NCBI RefSeq assembly: GCF_014596725.1
Contig: NZ_JACVEG010000001.1
Span: 620,001-684,000, forward strand
DNA length: 64,000 bases
DNA from: Vibrio sp. Y2-5
GTDB lineage: Bacteria; Pseudomonadota; Gammaproteobacteria; Enterobacterales; Vibrionaceae
Direction of reading: 5' to 3'
Part shown: positions 38,623 through 50,575 of the stretch, one piece after another
How the letters are laid out: every line of letters starts with the position of its first letter
How positions within the stretch are numbered: the stretch's first letter is position 1
The notes under the pieces: model-generated
Told to the model about the DNA's origin: nothing
The model's input: only the letters and a program-made list of their open reading frames with translations
Databases searched by the model: none
Translations under genes and position numbers: made by a program

Positions 38623-38638
38623 ACGTAAACGTTTGCTA
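38623..38638. promoter_or_regulatory. PurR-like operator before gsk
   Basis: ACGTAAACGTTTGCTA matches 13 of 16 positions of the PurR consensus, with the central AAACGTTT intact, 79 bp before the gsk start in the mnmA/gsk divergent region. It is the second such box in the window. Confidence 0.65.
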
Positions 38639-38716
38639 TCCTTTGTTGAGTTGCTGCCGTATTAGACGCAATGTAAAATTCCGGCTCTTTTCTTCTCACG
38701 CACCTAATTAATCGTT

Positions 38717-40021
38717 ATGAAATTTCCTGGCCAACGTAAGTCAAAGCATTACTTTCCAGTCGATGCTCGTGATCCATTAGTCATCCAAGCGCAAGATAAT
38801 AAGATATTGTCTCGCACACATATTATCGGTATTGATCAGACCTTGGTTGATATTGAAGCCAAAGTGGATTCCGAACTCATCGAGCGTTATGGCTTGAGCA
38901 AAGGACATTCTTTAGTCATTGATGACCAGACGGCGGAAGCTCTATACACAGAGCTAAAGCAAAATGGTCTAATCAAAAATGAATTTGCGGGTGGGACGAT
39001 CGGTAATACGTTGCACAATTATTCTGTGCTAGCAGATGACCGTTCAACTTTATTGGGCGTGATGAGCCAAGATATTAAAATTGGCAGCTACGGTTATCGT
39101 TATTTATGTAATACCTCTAGCCGAATGGACCTAAATTATCTGCAAGGTGTTGATGGTGCGATTGGTCGTTGTTTCGCGTTAATTACAGAAGACGGAGAAC
39201 GTACTTTTGCAATTAGCGAAGGCCAAATGAATAAGCTTCATCCAGACAGTATTCCTGAAAAAATATTTAAAAATGCATCTGCTTTGGTTATCACTGCATA
39301 TTTGGTTCGTTGCAAAGAAGGCGATCCAATGCCACAAGCAACAATGCGCGCAATTGAATATGCAAAGAAATATGATGTGCCAGTTGTATTAACGCTAGGA
39401 ACAAAATTTGTTATTCAAGATGACCCTCAATATTGGCAGGAATTTTTGCACGACCATGTTTCTGTTGTCGCGATGAATGAAGATGAAGCAGAAGCATTAA
39501 CTGGCGAAAGTGATCCATTAAAGGCATCGGATAAAGCATTAGATTGGGTTGATTTAGTGTTATGTACCGCTGGGCCTGTAGGTTTATATATGGCGGGTTA
39601 TACCGAAGAAGAAAGTAAAAGAGAGACTTCTTTACCATTATTGCCGGGTGCTATTCCAGAGTTTAACCGCTTCGAATTTAGCCGCCCAGCAACCAGATTG
39701 AGCTGCGAAAATCCAACTCGAGTTTATTCTCATATTTCACCTTATATGGGTGGGCCTGAGAAAATTAAGAACACGAATGGGGCAGGTGATGCAGCTTTGT
39801 CAGCATTACTTCATGATATGGCAGCCAATAAATACCATAAAGGTAATGTGCCAAATTCAAGTAAGCACCAACATAATTTCTTAACCTATTCTTCTTTCTC
39901 ACAAGTTTGTAAATATGCAAACCGCGTAAGTTACGAAGTGTTGGCTCAGCATTCTCCACGCTTATCTCGTGGTCTTCCTGAACGTGAAGACAGCTTAGAA
40001 GAAGCGTATTGGGAAAGATAA
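38717..40021 (+). CDS. gsk: Inosine-guanosine kinase
   Basis: Phosphorylates inosine and guanosine to IMP and GMP (purine salvage). 434 residues, PfkB/ribokinase family. The C-terminal signature NTNGAGDAALSALLHD carries the catalytic Asp, and GGTIGNTLHNYSVLAD is the substrate loop. No clear ribosome binding site precedes the ATG. A PurR-like box lies upstream, and a terminator shared with the converging hns follows. Confidence 0.96.
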   Translation: MKFPGQRKSKHYFPVDARDPLVIQAQDNKILSRTHIIGIDQTLVDIEAKVDSELIERYGLSKGHSLVIDDQTAEALYTELKQNGLIKNEFAGGTIGNTLHNYSVLADDRSTLLGVMSQDIKIGSYGYRYLCNTSSRMDLNYLQGVDGAIGRCFALITEDGERTFAISEGQMNKLHPDSIPEKIFKNASALVITAYLVRCKEGDPMPQATMRAIEYAKKYDVPVVLTLGTKFVIQDDPQYWQEFLHDHVSVVAMNEDEAEALTGESDPLKASDKALDWVDLVLCTAGPVGLYMAGYTEEESKRETSLPLLPGAIPEFNRFEFSRPATRLSCENPTRVYSHISPYMGGPEKIKNTNGAGDAALSALLHDMAANKYHKGNVPNSSKHQHNFLTYSSFSQVCKYANRVSYEVLAQHSPRLSRGLPEREDSLEEAYWER

Positions 40022-40072
40022 AACTAGCCTAAATAAAGTTATATTTATCAATATGACCAAATAATAGGTATA

Positions 40073-40102
40073 AAAAAGGCTCCGAGTTCGGAGCCTTTTT
40101 TT
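40073..40102. terminator. Bidirectional intrinsic terminator between gsk and hns
   Basis: GGCTCCG (40078-40084) pairs with CGGAGCC (40089-40095), loop AGTT, with A run on the left and T run on the right so both strands end in T. Confidence 0.92.
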
Positions 40103-40115
40103 GACAACTAGAAAA

Positions 40116-40526
40116 TTAAATTTCGAATTGTTCTAGAGATTTGCCTTCATCTAAAGCTTTTTGAATTGCTGAAGGTGTGCGGCCTTGGCCTGTCCATGTT
40201 TTCTCTACGCCATTGTCCATGTATTTATATTTCGCTGGACGTGGTGCGCGTTTACCTTTTGCTTTTGATTTAGATTTTGTTTCGCCAGCAAGAGCAGAAA
40301 TTAACGCTTCAACATCAATACCGTCATTTGCAATTTGTTCAGCAATTGCTGCTAATTTTGCTTCTTGTTCAGCTTGAGCCGCTTGTTCTTTTTCTTCAGA
40401 TTCTCTGCGCTCTTCAACTACGATCGTTAATTTATCAAGCGCTTCTTCAAGTTGCTCTAAAGTTAGATCGCGTGAAAATGCACGAAGACTACGAATATTT
40501 AATAGAGTTTTAGTGATTTCCGACAT
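40116..40526 (-). CDS. hns: H-NS family nucleoid-associated protein (VicH-like)
   Basis: 136 residues. N-terminal dimerisation helices (ETLNIRSLRAFSRDLTLEQLEEAL), an acidic, Gln/Ala-rich coiled coil to about residue 85, a basic linker (KSKSKAKGKRAPRPAKYK), and the DNA-binding C-terminus with TWTGQGRTPSAIQKAL, whose QGR inserts in AT-rich minor grooves. It silences horizontally acquired DNA. Long AT-rich DNA upstream fits autoregulation, but no site is assigned. Confidence 0.95.
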   Translation of the reverse strand: MSEITKTLLNIRSLRAFSRDLTLEQLEEALDKLTIVVEERRESEEKEQAAQAEQEAKLAAIAEQIANDGIDVEALISALAGETKSKSKAKGKRAPRPAKYKYMDNGVEKTWTGQGRTPSAIQKALDEGKSLEQFEI

Positions 40527-40924
40527 TTCTTAATCCTGTTTAATTTAAATAATTAACTGGGTAATAATAAACTGACTTATTAGTTCTTACAATATAATTA
40601 ATCCAACATTAATGTAAATATTCTGAAATTTCCACCATAGTCGTAATTAAAGTTTACCCTTTAAATTTTAGCCATAAAAATAGAAAGGAAATATTAGAAC
40701 ATCAGAGCATCAGACACGTGTCATTTTTATGCAATTAATCTAATTAGGTCTAAAGCGATAAGCTTCAGATTATGAAATATTATTCATTCTCGCAGTGAAT
40801 AAATGGATGCAATGAAAGTTGAAATTCTATGTTGCATTGATAGTTTTGTTAAGTACAATACGTCACACCTAAAGCGGAGTATGTTTAATGATCACGCAAT
40901 ATCTAGATTGCGTAGGTGATTGTT

Positions 40925-41078
40925 CTGTCTCCGACGTAGAGGAGCGATATTGATCAGTATCCAGTATTGGGGTGATACCAATGAGTACCGGAGAAAGGCC
41001 ATATCGCCGAAGTTAGTCAGTTCATCAAGCTGCTAGCTGGGGTTGTCATCGAATAGGGACAACACTGCCATAGTCTAT
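40925..41078 (+). ncRNA. Lysine riboswitch (L box)
   Basis: Core elements in order: AGAGGAGC (40938-40945), GGGGTGATACC, GGAGAAAGGCC...GCCGAAG (about 40989-41012), AGCTGGGGTTGTCATCGA (about 41034) with GGGACAAC closing that arm, and ACTGCCATAGTC at the 3' end. This is the lysine-binding aptamer layout of the E. coli lysC leader. Downstream, CCATAGT (41068-41074) can pair with ACTATGG (41090-41096), a possible switching stem. No intrinsic terminator with a T run is seen before the gene, so control may be translational. Edges are approximate. Confidence 0.87.
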
Positions 41079-41227
41079 ATTGTTGTTAAACTATGGAGCG
41101 CTACTGTAGGGTTGGGTGGAGTGTTCACTTCCCTTTCGCTTAGTTCAACATTAATTGCATTGAATATATTCGATGTGGTTTATCTGCAGTAGATCTCTAA
41201 CCGAAATATTATTGGTTTTTGAAGATC

Positions 41228-42829
41228 ATGAATTTATTAGATTTTGCATCGTCTCCTTTGTCGCTAATCCCAGCGTTAGTGGCGTTGAGTCTCGCTATTA
41301 TTACTCGTCGTGTACTTGTTTCTCTTGGAATGGGTATTGCCCTTGGTGCGTTATTACTTGCTGATTACTCAGTAGGTGATGCCATTAGCTATGTTGCCAC
41401 AAAAGTAACCAACGTATTTGTTGAAGACGGCGGTCTGAATACTTGGAATATGAGTATTGTTGGCTTCTTGCTGCTATTGGGCATGATGACTGCACTATTA
41501 ACGCTTTCTGGCGGTACTCGTGCATTTGCAGAGTGGGCTCAAGTTCGCGTAAAGAGTAAACGTGGTTCAAAATTACTTGCTGCGTTCTTAGGTGTTTTCA
41601 TTTTCGTTGATGACTATTTCAACAGCTTAGCGGTTGGCTCAATTTCTCGTCCTGTTACTGACCGCTTCTATGTGTCTCGCGCTAAACTTGCTTACATCCT
41701 AGATTCTACTGCTGCGCCTATGTGCGTTGTTATGCCAGCTTCAAGTTGGGGCGCGTACATTATGACGATTATCGGTGGCATTTTGGTGTCTCACGGTATT
41801 ACCGATTATTCGCCTCTAGGTGCTTACCTGCGTTTAGTTCCGATGAACTTCTATGCTGTGTTCGCTCTATTAATGGTGTTTGCGGTTGTCTGGTTCCAAA
41901 TGGATATCGGTCAGATGCGTCGTCATGAAATTAATGCTTCTCAAGGACAAGGTTTCGACGATGACCTGTCTGAGAATGACGAACAAGCTCGTGATTTAAA
42001 TGATGAGCTTGATATCCGAGAAAGTGATAAGGGTAAAGTCTCTGATCTTATTTTCCCAATCGTATTACTGATTATCGCAACCGTTGGTTCAATGCTGTAT
42101 ACCGGTGGCAAAGCATTAGCAGCCGATGGTAAAGCGTTCGACGTACTTGGTGCATTTGAAAATACCGATGTTGGTACATCACTTATTTACGGCGGTTTAG
42201 TCGGTTTAGCGGTTGCTCTGTTCACCGTAGTCAAACAAGGTATCGCTATTTCTGAAATTGCACGCACGCTTTGGATTGGTGCTAAGTCGATGTTTGGTGC
42301 GATCTTAATCCTTGTATTTGCATGGACGATTGGTTCAGTCATCGGTGACATGAAAACGGGCGCGTACCTCTCTTCTTTAGCTCAAGGTAATATCGACCCA
42401 CATTGGTTACCAGTTATCTTATTCTTGCTATCAGGCATTATGGCATTCTCTACGGGCACTTCTTGGGGCACATTCGGTATCATGCTGCCAATCGCGGGTG
42501 ATATGGCTGGCGCTACAGAAATTGCTCTGATGCTACCAATGTTGAGTGCGGTGTTAGCAGGCTCGGTTTTTGGTGACCACTGTTCTCCAATTTCAGACAC
42601 AACCATTTTGTCTTCTACAGGCGCACGTTGTAATCATATCGACCACGTAGCGACTCAGCTACCATATGCATTAGCGGTTGCTGGTGTATCATGCGTTGGT
42701 TTCATCGTTCTTGGTATGACGTTGTCAGTACTGGCTTCTTTGGCTGCATCGACAGTGGCATTTATTGCCGTATGCTTTGCGTTTAACACGCTAGCAAAAT
42801 CTAAGTTGGTTACCCTCAAAGAAGCTTAA
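41228..42829 (+). CDS. NhaC-type transporter, probable lysine transporter (LysW-like)
   Basis: 533 residues from ATG 41228, about 12 hydrophobic segments with a charged central loop (QARDLNDELDIRESDKGK, about residues 240-260). Conserved motifs: FIFVDDYFNSLAVGS, STAAPMCVVMPASSWGAY, and SGIMAFSTGTSWGTFGIMLP followed by VFGDHCSPISDTT, all typical of the NhaC antiporter superfamily. The lysine riboswitch in front makes lysine the likely substrate; comparative genomics has named such genes lysW. Direction of transport is not known from sequence. Confidence 0.88.
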   Translation: MNLLDFASSPLSLIPALVALSLAIITRRVLVSLGMGIALGALLLADYSVGDAISYVATKVTNVFVEDGGLNTWNMSIVGFLLLLGMMTALLTLSGGTRAFAEWAQVRVKSKRGSKLLAAFLGVFIFVDDYFNSLAVGSISRPVTDRFYVSRAKLAYILDSTAAPMCVVMPASSWGAYIMTIIGGILVSHGITDYSPLGAYLRLVPMNFYAVFALLMVFAVVWFQMDIGQMRRHEINASQGQGFDDDLSENDEQARDLNDELDIRESDKGKVSDLIFPIVLLIIATVGSMLYTGGKALAADGKAFDVLGAFENTDVGTSLIYGGLVGLAVALFTVVKQGIAISEIARTLWIGAKSMFGAILILVFAWTIGSVIGDMKTGAYLSSLAQGNIDPHWLPVILFLLSGIMAFSTGTSWGTFGIMLPIAGDMAGATEIALMLPMLSAVLAGSVFGDHCSPISDTTILSSTGARCNHIDHVATQLPYALAVAGVSCVGFIVLGMTLSVLASLAASTVAFIAVCFAFNTLAKSKLVTLKEA

Positions 42830-42852
42830 TATTTTATATTTCTGCATATTAG

Positions 42853-42877
42853 AGGAGGCTTAAGCCTCCTTTTTTTG
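42853..42877 (+). terminator. Intrinsic terminator after the lysine transporter gene
   Basis: AGGAGGC (42853-42859) pairs with GCCTCCT (42864-42870), loop TTAA, followed by seven T. Confidence 0.92.
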
Positions 42878-42994
42878 TGCTCGAAAAGTAGCAGTCAGAA
42901 AAAGATGACAAAAAGTGAAATTTTTTGTTGAAAAATGAGACGAGCTTAGATAGTGTTGAAAGCAATCCAGTGAACACATTCGGTGTAATTAAGT

Positions 42995-43039
42995 ATGCGT
43001 AATTTTGTCATGAATATTCATCATCACCATCATCCCTAA
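42995..43039 (+). CDS. hisL: his operon leader peptide
   Basis: A 14-codon ORF (MRNFVMNIHHHHHP) with five consecutive His codons, followed by the attenuator structures. Ribosome stalling at the His codons when His-tRNA is scarce should favour the antiterminator. ATG 43010 is an alternative start. Confidence 0.93.
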   Translation: MRNFVMNIHHHHHP

Positions 43040-43048
43040 GAGTCTTTC

Positions 43049-43152
43049 GGGAGATGTACGCATACCCGGGAGACAGGAATCTCCCGGCGGCTAAATCAAA
43101 GCATTTTTAAGATTTTAGACCCTTGGGAGACCAATCTCTCAAGGGTTTTTTA
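43049..43152 (+). terminator. his attenuator
   Basis: GGGAGA occurs three times (about 43049-43055, 43068-43073, 43125-43130). CCGGGAGA 43066-43073 pairs with TCTCCCGG 43080-43087, and the first copy can pair with the same strand instead. The terminator proper is a 12-bp stem 43119-43130 with 43135-43146, loop CCAA, then six T. These form mutually exclusive folds before hisG. Confidence 0.88.
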
Positions 43153-43207
43153 CTATCTAGACTATTTAAAACTTAAAGATTTCAATATTTTACGAAGGAA
43201 GAATGTA

Positions 43208-44104
43208 ATGCAAACACAACGCCTAAGAATAGCAGTACAAAAGAAAGGTCGTTTAAGCGACGAATGCCAAGGTTTACTGAAGAAGTGTGGTGTGAAGTTT
43301 AATGTCATGGGAGAGCGTTTAGTTGTTCACTCACTAAATATGCCGATTGACCTGCTTCTTGTCCGTGATGACGATATCCCAGGTTTGATTATGGATGGTG
43401 TTGTTGATCTGGGTTTTGTGGGTGAAAACGTGTTGGAAGAAACCCGTTATGATCGTATTGCTCTAAACCAGCCAAGCGAGTTCGTTGATCTTCGTCGTAT
43501 GGACTTTGGTGGTTGCCGTCTTTCAATCGCAATTGACAAAGATGTGGAATACAACGGTCCACAAGATCTCAAAGGCAAACGTATTGCAACTACCTATCCT
43601 CAACTTTTAAAAGCGTATATGGCTGAACAGGGTATCGATTTTAGTACCTGTATGTTAACTGGCTCGGTTGAAGTTGCTCCTCGTGCGGGTCTTGCTGATG
43701 CGATAGCGGATTTAGTTTCAACAGGCGCTACACTTGAAGCAAATGGCTTAAAAGAAGTTGAAGTGATTTTCCAATCAAAAGCGAAACTGATTCAACGTAC
43801 AGGTGAGTTCGCGCCAGATAAAGCTGAGCTGATTGACCGTCTTCTGACTCGTATGAACGGTGTGCAACAAGCGAAAGAATCCAAGTACATCATGCTGCAC
43901 GCGCCTGTAGACAAACTACCGCTAATCACCGCTTTACTTCCAGGTGCAGAAGATCCAACCGTGCTGCCACTTTCAGCCGATAAAACTCGCGTAGCCGTAC
44001 ACCTCGTCAGTGCAGAAAACTTGTTCTGGGAAACAATGGAAAAGTTAAAAGCCCTTGGTGCAAGTTCTATTCTTGTATTACCAATTGAGAAGATGATGGA
44101 GTAA
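43208..44104 (+). CDS. hisG: ATP phosphoribosyltransferase (long form)
   Basis: First step of histidine synthesis, joining ATP and PRPP; feedback-inhibited by histidine. 298 residues, the long form with a C-terminal regulatory domain ([19 protein letters not shown]), so no HisZ is needed. Catalytic part: [20 protein letters not shown] and the PRPP loop [28 protein letters not shown] precedes the start. First structural gene after the attenuator. Confidence 0.97.
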   Translation: MQTQRLRIAVQKKGRLSDECQGLLKKCGVKFNVMGERLVVHSLNMPIDLLLVRDDDIPGLIMDGVVDLGFVGENVLEETRYDRIALNQPSEFVDLRRMDFGGCRLSIAIDKDVEYNGPQDLKGKRIATTYPQLLKAYMAEQGIDFSTCMLTGSVEVAPRAGLADAIADLVSTGATLEANGLKEVEVIFQSKAKLIQRTGEFAPDKAELIDRLLTRMNGVQQAKESKYIMLHAPVDKLPLITALLPGAEDPTVLPLSADKTRVAVHLVSAENLFWETMEKLKALGASSILVLPIEKMME

Positions 44105-44109
44105 TCCCG

Positions 44110-45417
44110 ATGAGAACGATCGTTTGGCAATCGCTGAGTGAAACTCAGCAAGACTCAGTATTGGAACGTCCAGCTATCGCTGAAGGTGCGAACATCACTG
44201 CTGCGGTTGCGGAAGTTATTGCCAAAGTTCGAGCGGAAGGTGACTCTGCTCTATTAGAACTTACTGAGAAATTCGATAAGTGTAAGCCGGAATCAATTCG
44301 AGTTTCGGCAGCAGAGATTGATGCGGCATGTGAACGTCTTGATGATGAAATGAAGCAAGCGTTGGAATTGGCTTACAACAACATCTCCAAATTTCACAAA
44401 GCACAAAAAGCAGCGCCAATTAAAGTTGAAACGATGCCGGGTGTTGTGTGCGAACAGGTGACTCGCGCAATCAATAAGGTTGGCTTGTACATTCCGGGCG
44501 GAAGCGCACCATTACCGTCAACCGTATTGATGCTTGGTGTGCCTGCGCAAATTGCGGGTTGTCGTAAAGTGGTACTTTGTTCTCCACCGCCAATTGCAGA
44601 TGAAATTCTTTATGTGGCGAAGCTTTGTAAGATCGATGAGGTTTATAACGTAGGTGGCGGCCAAGCGATTGCAGCAATGGCTTACGGTACCGAAAGCGTA
44701 GCGAAAGTGGATAAGATTTTTGGTCCGGGCAATGCCTATGTAACGGAAGCAAAACGCCAAGTCAGCAATGATTTTCGTGGCGCTGCGATTGATATGCCTG
44801 CTGGGCCTTCGGAAGTATTGGTGATTGCTGATGAAACAGCGGATGCTGATTTTATTGCCGCAGATCTTCTTAGCCAAGCCGAGCACGGTCCTGATTCCCA
44901 AGTTGTATTGGTAACGCCTTCACCTGTGGTTGCGGATCAAGTGGCAGATGCGGTTCAAAAACAGCTTAAGTCACTATCTCGCGCAGCTACCGCAGAGAAA
45001 GCCCTCGCTTCAAGCTTAATTATCATTGCTGAATCGTTAACACAGGCTGTCTCCATCTCTAACTACTATGGTCCAGAGCACCTGATTGTTCAGACTAAGA
45101 ATCCTCGTGAATTAGTTCCTCTGCTAGACAATGCAGGTTCAATTTTCTTAGGTGACTGGTCGCCAGAATCAGTGGGTGATTACGCTTCAGGCACTAATCA
45201 CGTGCTACCAACCTACGGATACACTCGCACATACTCAAGTTTAGGTTTAGCGGATTTCAGCAAACGTATGACAGTGCAGGAGTTGAGTGCTGATGGTCTG
45301 AAAGCACTGGCACCAACCGTTGTTAAAATGGCTGAAGCGGAAGGTTTAGATGCACACAAACGAGCCGTTACGATCCGTATTGAAAAGCTTGGTATTGAAA
45401 AAGGACAAAAGGCGTAA
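44110..45417 (+). CDS. hisD: Histidinol dehydrogenase
   Basis: Oxidises L-histidinol to histidine in two NAD-linked steps with Zn. 435 residues. [48 protein letters not shown] and the zinc/catalytic segment [12 protein letters not shown] are standard; GTNHVLPT lies near the C-terminus. It begins 5 nt after hisG. Confidence 0.97.
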   Translation: MRTIVWQSLSETQQDSVLERPAIAEGANITAAVAEVIAKVRAEGDSALLELTEKFDKCKPESIRVSAAEIDAACERLDDEMKQALELAYNNISKFHKAQKAAPIKVETMPGVVCEQVTRAINKVGLYIPGGSAPLPSTVLMLGVPAQIAGCRKVVLCSPPPIADEILYVAKLCKIDEVYNVGGGQAIAAMAYGTESVAKVDKIFGPGNAYVTEAKRQVSNDFRGAAIDMPAGPSEVLVIADETADADFIAADLLSQAEHGPDSQVVLVTPSPVVADQVADAVQKQLKSLSRAATAEKALASSLIIIAESLTQAVSISNYYGPEHLIVQTKNPRELVPLLDNAGSIFLGDWSPESVGDYASGTNHVLPTYGYTRTYSSLGLADFSKRMTVQELSADGLKALAPTVVKMAEAEGLDAHKRAVTIRIEKLGIEKGQKA

Positions 45418-45422
45418 CCATC

Positions 45423-46463
45423 ATGGAAAAACTCGCTCGCAAACAAGTTCAAGAATTAACGCCTTATCTTTCTGCTCGTCGTATTGGCGGCAGTGGTGAC
45501 GTTTGGTTAAACGCCAATGAGTCACCATTCAACAACGAATACAAAACCAATTTCGCTCGTTTAAACCGCTATAGCGAATGTCAGCCTCCTGAGCTAATTA
45601 ATGCTTATGCAGCATACGCTGGTGTTAAACCTGAGCAAGTACTAACTTCTCGCGGTGCCGATGAAGGTATTGAGCTACTGGTACGTGCTTTCTGTGAGCC
45701 AAACCAAGACGCGATTCTATTCTGTCCGCCAACTTATGGTATGTATGCGATTAGTGCTGAAACCATTGGTGTTGAACACAAGAAAGTACCTCTCACAGCA
45801 GAATGGCAGTTGGATTTAGCTAACATTGAAGCGAACCTAGACAACGTGAAGCTGGTGTTTGTATGTAGTCCTAACAACCCAACGGGGAACTTGGTTAAGC
45901 GTGAGGACATTGTTGCTCTGCTAGAAATGACCAAAGACCGCGCGATTGTTGTGATGGACGAAGCGTATATCGATTTCTGTCCAGAAGCATCAACGGTCGA
46001 TTTATTAGCACAGTATCCAAACTTAGCGATTCTACGCACGCTATCAAAAGCGTTTGCTCTTGCTGGCCTTCGCTGTGGTTTTACTCTTGCCAATGAAGAA
46101 TTGATTAATGTGCTGTTAAAGGTCATCGCACCATACCCAGTGCCAGTACCAGTGGCGGAAATTGCGACTCAAGCACTGTCAGAAGCTGGTCTTGCTCGTG
46201 CTAAATACCAAGTGCTGGATTTGAATGCCAACCGAGCTTATATGCAAGTGGGACTTTCGATGGTCAGTGGTGTCGAAGTGTTTGAAGGTTGGGGCAACTA
46301 TTTACTGGTTAAATTCCCTGATGGCGATGCGTTATTCAAAGCCGCTTGGGATGCAGGAATTATTTTGCGCAACTCACCGATTGAAGATTGCGTGCGTATT
46401 AGCGTAGGCAACAGAGAAGAGTGCGAAAAAACAGTCGCGTTTATTCGTAACTACTACCAATAG
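45423..46463 (+). CDS. hisC: Histidinol-phosphate aminotransferase
   Basis: PLP-dependent transamination of imidazole acetol phosphate with glutamate. 346 residues. NANESPFNN near the start, [36 protein letters not shown] (cofactor Asp/Tyr) and [16 protein letters not shown] with the PLP-Lys. Starts 5 nt after hisD. Confidence 0.97.
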   Translation: MEKLARKQVQELTPYLSARRIGGSGDVWLNANESPFNNEYKTNFARLNRYSECQPPELINAYAAYAGVKPEQVLTSRGADEGIELLVRAFCEPNQDAILFCPPTYGMYAISAETIGVEHKKVPLTAEWQLDLANIEANLDNVKLVFVCSPNNPTGNLVKREDIVALLEMTKDRAIVVMDEAYIDFCPEASTVDLLAQYPNLAILRTLSKAFALAGLRCGFTLANEELINVLLKVIAPYPVPVPVAEIATQALSEAGLARAKYQVLDLNANRAYMQVGLSMVSGVEVFEGWGNYLLVKFPDGDALFKAAWDAGIILRNSPIEDCVRISVGNREECEKTVAFIRNYYQ

Positions 46464-46476
46464 AAAGGATTCTACA

Positions 46477-47550
46477 ATGAGCACCCAACAGAAAATTCTC
46501 TTTATCGATCGTGATGGCACCTTAATTGTTGAGCCTCCGGTGGATTTTCAGGTTGACCGTTTAGACAAACTTAAACTGGAACCGTTTGTTATCCCAAGTT
46601 TGCTGACTCTGCAAGATGCTGGCTATCGCTTAGTGATGGTCACTAACCAAGATGGTCTGGGCACGAGCAGCTACCCACAAGAAGACTTCGATGCACCACA
46701 CAACATGATGATGGACATCTTCTCTTCTCAAGGTGTGAAGTTTGACGATGTGCTGATTTGCCCACACTTTGAAAAAGACAACTGTTCTTGCCGTAAGCCG
46801 AAGTTAGGTATGGTGAAAGAGTACCTTCAAGGTGGCAAAGTCGATTTCAAATCATCAGTTGTAATCGGTGACCGAGTCACGGATCTGCAACTGGCAGAGA
46901 ACATGGCTATCCGTGGTATTCAGTACAATCCTGAAACCATGAACTGGCCACAAATCGTAAAAGATCTCACCGTTAAAGCTCGTACAGCAAGTGTGGTGCG
47001 TAAGACCAAAGAAACCGATATCAAGGTAGCGGTGAATTTGGACGAGACTGGCGGTAACGAAATCGAAACAGGTCTGGGTTTCTTTGACCACATGCTTGAT
47101 CAAATCGCCACTCACGGTGGTTTCCAGTTGAAGCTTAAAGTGGATGGTGATTTACACATCGACGATCACCACACCGTTGAAGATACAGCGTTAGCTTTAG
47201 GCCAAGCGATTAAAGAAGCCTTAGGTGATAAGCGTGGTATTGGTCGTTTCGGATTCACACTGCCAATGGACGAATGTTTAGCGCAATGTGCATTAGATCT
47301 ATCGGGTCGTCCTTACTTGAAATTTGACGCTGAGTTCAGTCGTCCAGAAGTTGGCGATTTATCCACTGAGATGGTTTATCACTTCTTCCGTTCACTGACT
47401 GACACACTAGCGTGCACTCTGCACTTGTCTTCTACTGGTGAGAATGACCACCATATTATTGAAAGCTTATTTAAGGCGTTTGGTCGTACACTGCGTCAAG
47501 CTATTCAAGTACAAGGAAACGAGTTGCCAAGCAGCAAAGGGGTTCTCTAA
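46477..47550 (+). CDS. hisB: Bifunctional histidinol-phosphatase / imidazoleglycerol-phosphate dehydratase
   Basis: Two enzymes in one chain of 357 residues. The N-terminal about 165 residues are a HAD phosphatase (FIDRDGTLI with Asp11/Asp13; [10 protein letters not shown]; zinc loop [14 protein letters not shown]). The C-terminal about 190 residues are the dehydratase ([53 protein letters not shown]) with Mn-binding His clusters. The fused form is typical of enteric bacteria and vibrios. The stop overlaps the hisH start. Confidence 0.97.
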   Translation: MSTQQKILFIDRDGTLIVEPPVDFQVDRLDKLKLEPFVIPSLLTLQDAGYRLVMVTNQDGLGTSSYPQEDFDAPHNMMMDIFSSQGVKFDDVLICPHFEKDNCSCRKPKLGMVKEYLQGGKVDFKSSVVIGDRVTDLQLAENMAIRGIQYNPETMNWPQIVKDLTVKARTASVVRKTKETDIKVAVNLDETGGNEIETGLGFFDHMLDQIATHGGFQLKLKVDGDLHIDDHHTVEDTALALGQAIKEALGDKRGIGRFGFTLPMDECLAQCALDLSGRPYLKFDAEFSRPEVGDLSTEMVYHFFRSLTDTLACTLHLSSTGENDHHIIESLFKAFGRTLRQAIQVQGNELPSSKGVL

Positions 47551-48167
47551 TGGCGAAGGAACAAAAAGTTGTCATCATTGATACTGGCTGTGCCAACGTT
47601 TCATCAGTGAAGTTCGCGATTGAACGTTTGGGCTACCCAGTCACTATCTCAAAAGACCCAGCAGTAGTTCTTGCTGCGGATAAGTTGTTCTTACCGGGGG
47701 TAGGAACAGCCAGCGAAGCGATGAAGAATCTTGAAGAACGTAACTTAATCGAGCTTGTGGCGAAGGTAGATAAACCGCTACTAGGTATCTGTTTAGGTAT
47801 GCAGTTACTCGGCAAGCTTTCTGAAGAGAAAGGGCAGAAAGCGGATGAGATCGTTGAGTGTCTTGGATTGGTTCAAGGTGAAGTTCGCTTAATGCAAACC
47901 GGCGATTTGCCATTGCCTCACATGGGTTGGAATACAGTTTCGGCTAAAGCTGGTAACCCACTATTCAAAGATATTGAAGAGGGTGAGTACTTCTATTTTG
48001 TACACAGCTTTGCAATGCCAGTGGGTGATTATACGATCGCACAATGTGACTACGGAAATCCATTTAGCGCAGCGATTCAAAATGGCAACTATTACGGTGT
48101 TCAATTTCACCCAGAGCGTTCATCAAAAGCCGGTTCTAAATTAATTCAGAACTTCCTAGAGCTCTAA
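47550..48167 (+). CDS. hisH: Imidazole glycerol phosphate synthase, glutamine amidotransferase subunit
   Basis: Releases ammonia from glutamine for HisF. 205 residues, class I amidotransferase: catalytic Cys81 in GICLGMQLL, His and Glu in [11 protein letters not shown] near the end, and the VHSFAMP segment. Overlaps hisB by one base; hisA follows after 53 nt. Confidence 0.97.
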   Translation: MAKEQKVVIIDTGCANVSSVKFAIERLGYPVTISKDPAVVLAADKLFLPGVGTASEAMKNLEERNLIELVAKVDKPLLGICLGMQLLGKLSEEKGQKADEIVECLGLVQGEVRLMQTGDLPLPHMGWNTVSAKAGNPLFKDIEEGEYFYFVHSFAMPVGDYTIAQCDYGNPFSAAIQNGNYYGVQFHPERSSKAGSKLIQNFLEL

Positions 48168-48211
48168 ATGATAAACGAAAGCTGTAAGCGATAAAGCGGC
48201 ATATCGAATAA

Positions 48212-49709
<1,498 letters not shown>

Positions 49710-49713
<4 letters not shown>

Positions 49714-50321
49714 GCCTAGCGGAACGTATTAATTGGGAAAAGGTTGATGGTCTTGTTCCTGCAATAGTGCAGGATTTCGGTTCAAGCCAAGTGCTTATGA
49801 TGGGCTACATGAACCAAGAAGCGTTAGCTAAAACATTAGAAACAGAGCAAGTTACTTTCTATTCGCGCACCAAACAGCGTTTATGGACCAAAGGCGAAAC
49901 TTCGGGCAATGTGCTGCAATTGAAAAATATTGCTTTGGATTGTGACCAAGATACCTTGCTAGTGAAAGTGAATCCGATTGGACCAACCTGCCACACGGGT
50001 ACAACAACTTGTTGGGACAGCGATGCACAAGAGGAGTCACAAATGGTGTGGCTTCATCAACTTGAGCAGCTATTGGCTGCCCGCAAGAGTGCCGACCCTG
50101 AATCTTCTTACACTGCGAGTCTTTATGCCCGTGGCACCAAACGTATTTCGCAGAAAGTGGGCGAAGAAGGGGTTGAAGTTGCGCTTGCGGCGACGTCGGG
50201 CGATAAGGCGGAACTAGTTTGTGAATCAGCGGATTTGATTTATCACTTGTTGGTACTGCTTCAAGACCAAGGCTTATCTATGAGTGACGTGATTAATAAG
50301 CTGAAAGAGCGTCATAAGTAG
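49710..50321 (+). CDS. hisI: Bifunctional phosphoribosyl-AMP cyclohydrolase / phosphoribosyl-ATP pyrophosphatase
   Basis: 203 residues with two domains. N-terminal PRA-CH (about 1-115): [20 protein letters not shown] and the metal/catalytic [12 protein letters not shown]-terminal pyrophosphatase (about 116-203): [17 protein letters not shown] with [16 protein letters not shown]. Performs steps 2 and 3 of the pathway. Last gene of the his operon. Confidence 0.96.
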
Positions 50322-50396
50322 TCGCTTAAAGTCTATAAATTAGCGCCACAATGAACATCCAAGTAATCTGAGTACTTGGTAGGCCAGCCATATATG

Positions 50397-50431
50397 AACA
50401 CGGCACTTTGAAAAAGAGCCGTGTTTAATCT
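50397..50431 (+). terminator. Possible terminator after the his operon
   Basis: AACACGGC (50397-50404) pairs with GCCGTGTT (50418-50425) around a 13-nt loop that can pair further. The T tract is short (TTTAATC), so termination is uncertain. Confidence 0.4.
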
Positions 50432-50575
50432 CAGAAGCCGTACAAACAGGTGGTGTTGAGCTACAAGTGAACGATCCGCCACAAAGTGTCCAAGCAACGA
50501 TTTTCGTACAGATTTCACTGATATTCCGTATATATTTAATCAAGGCGATCATCAACCCATCAGCTACAAATTCGG

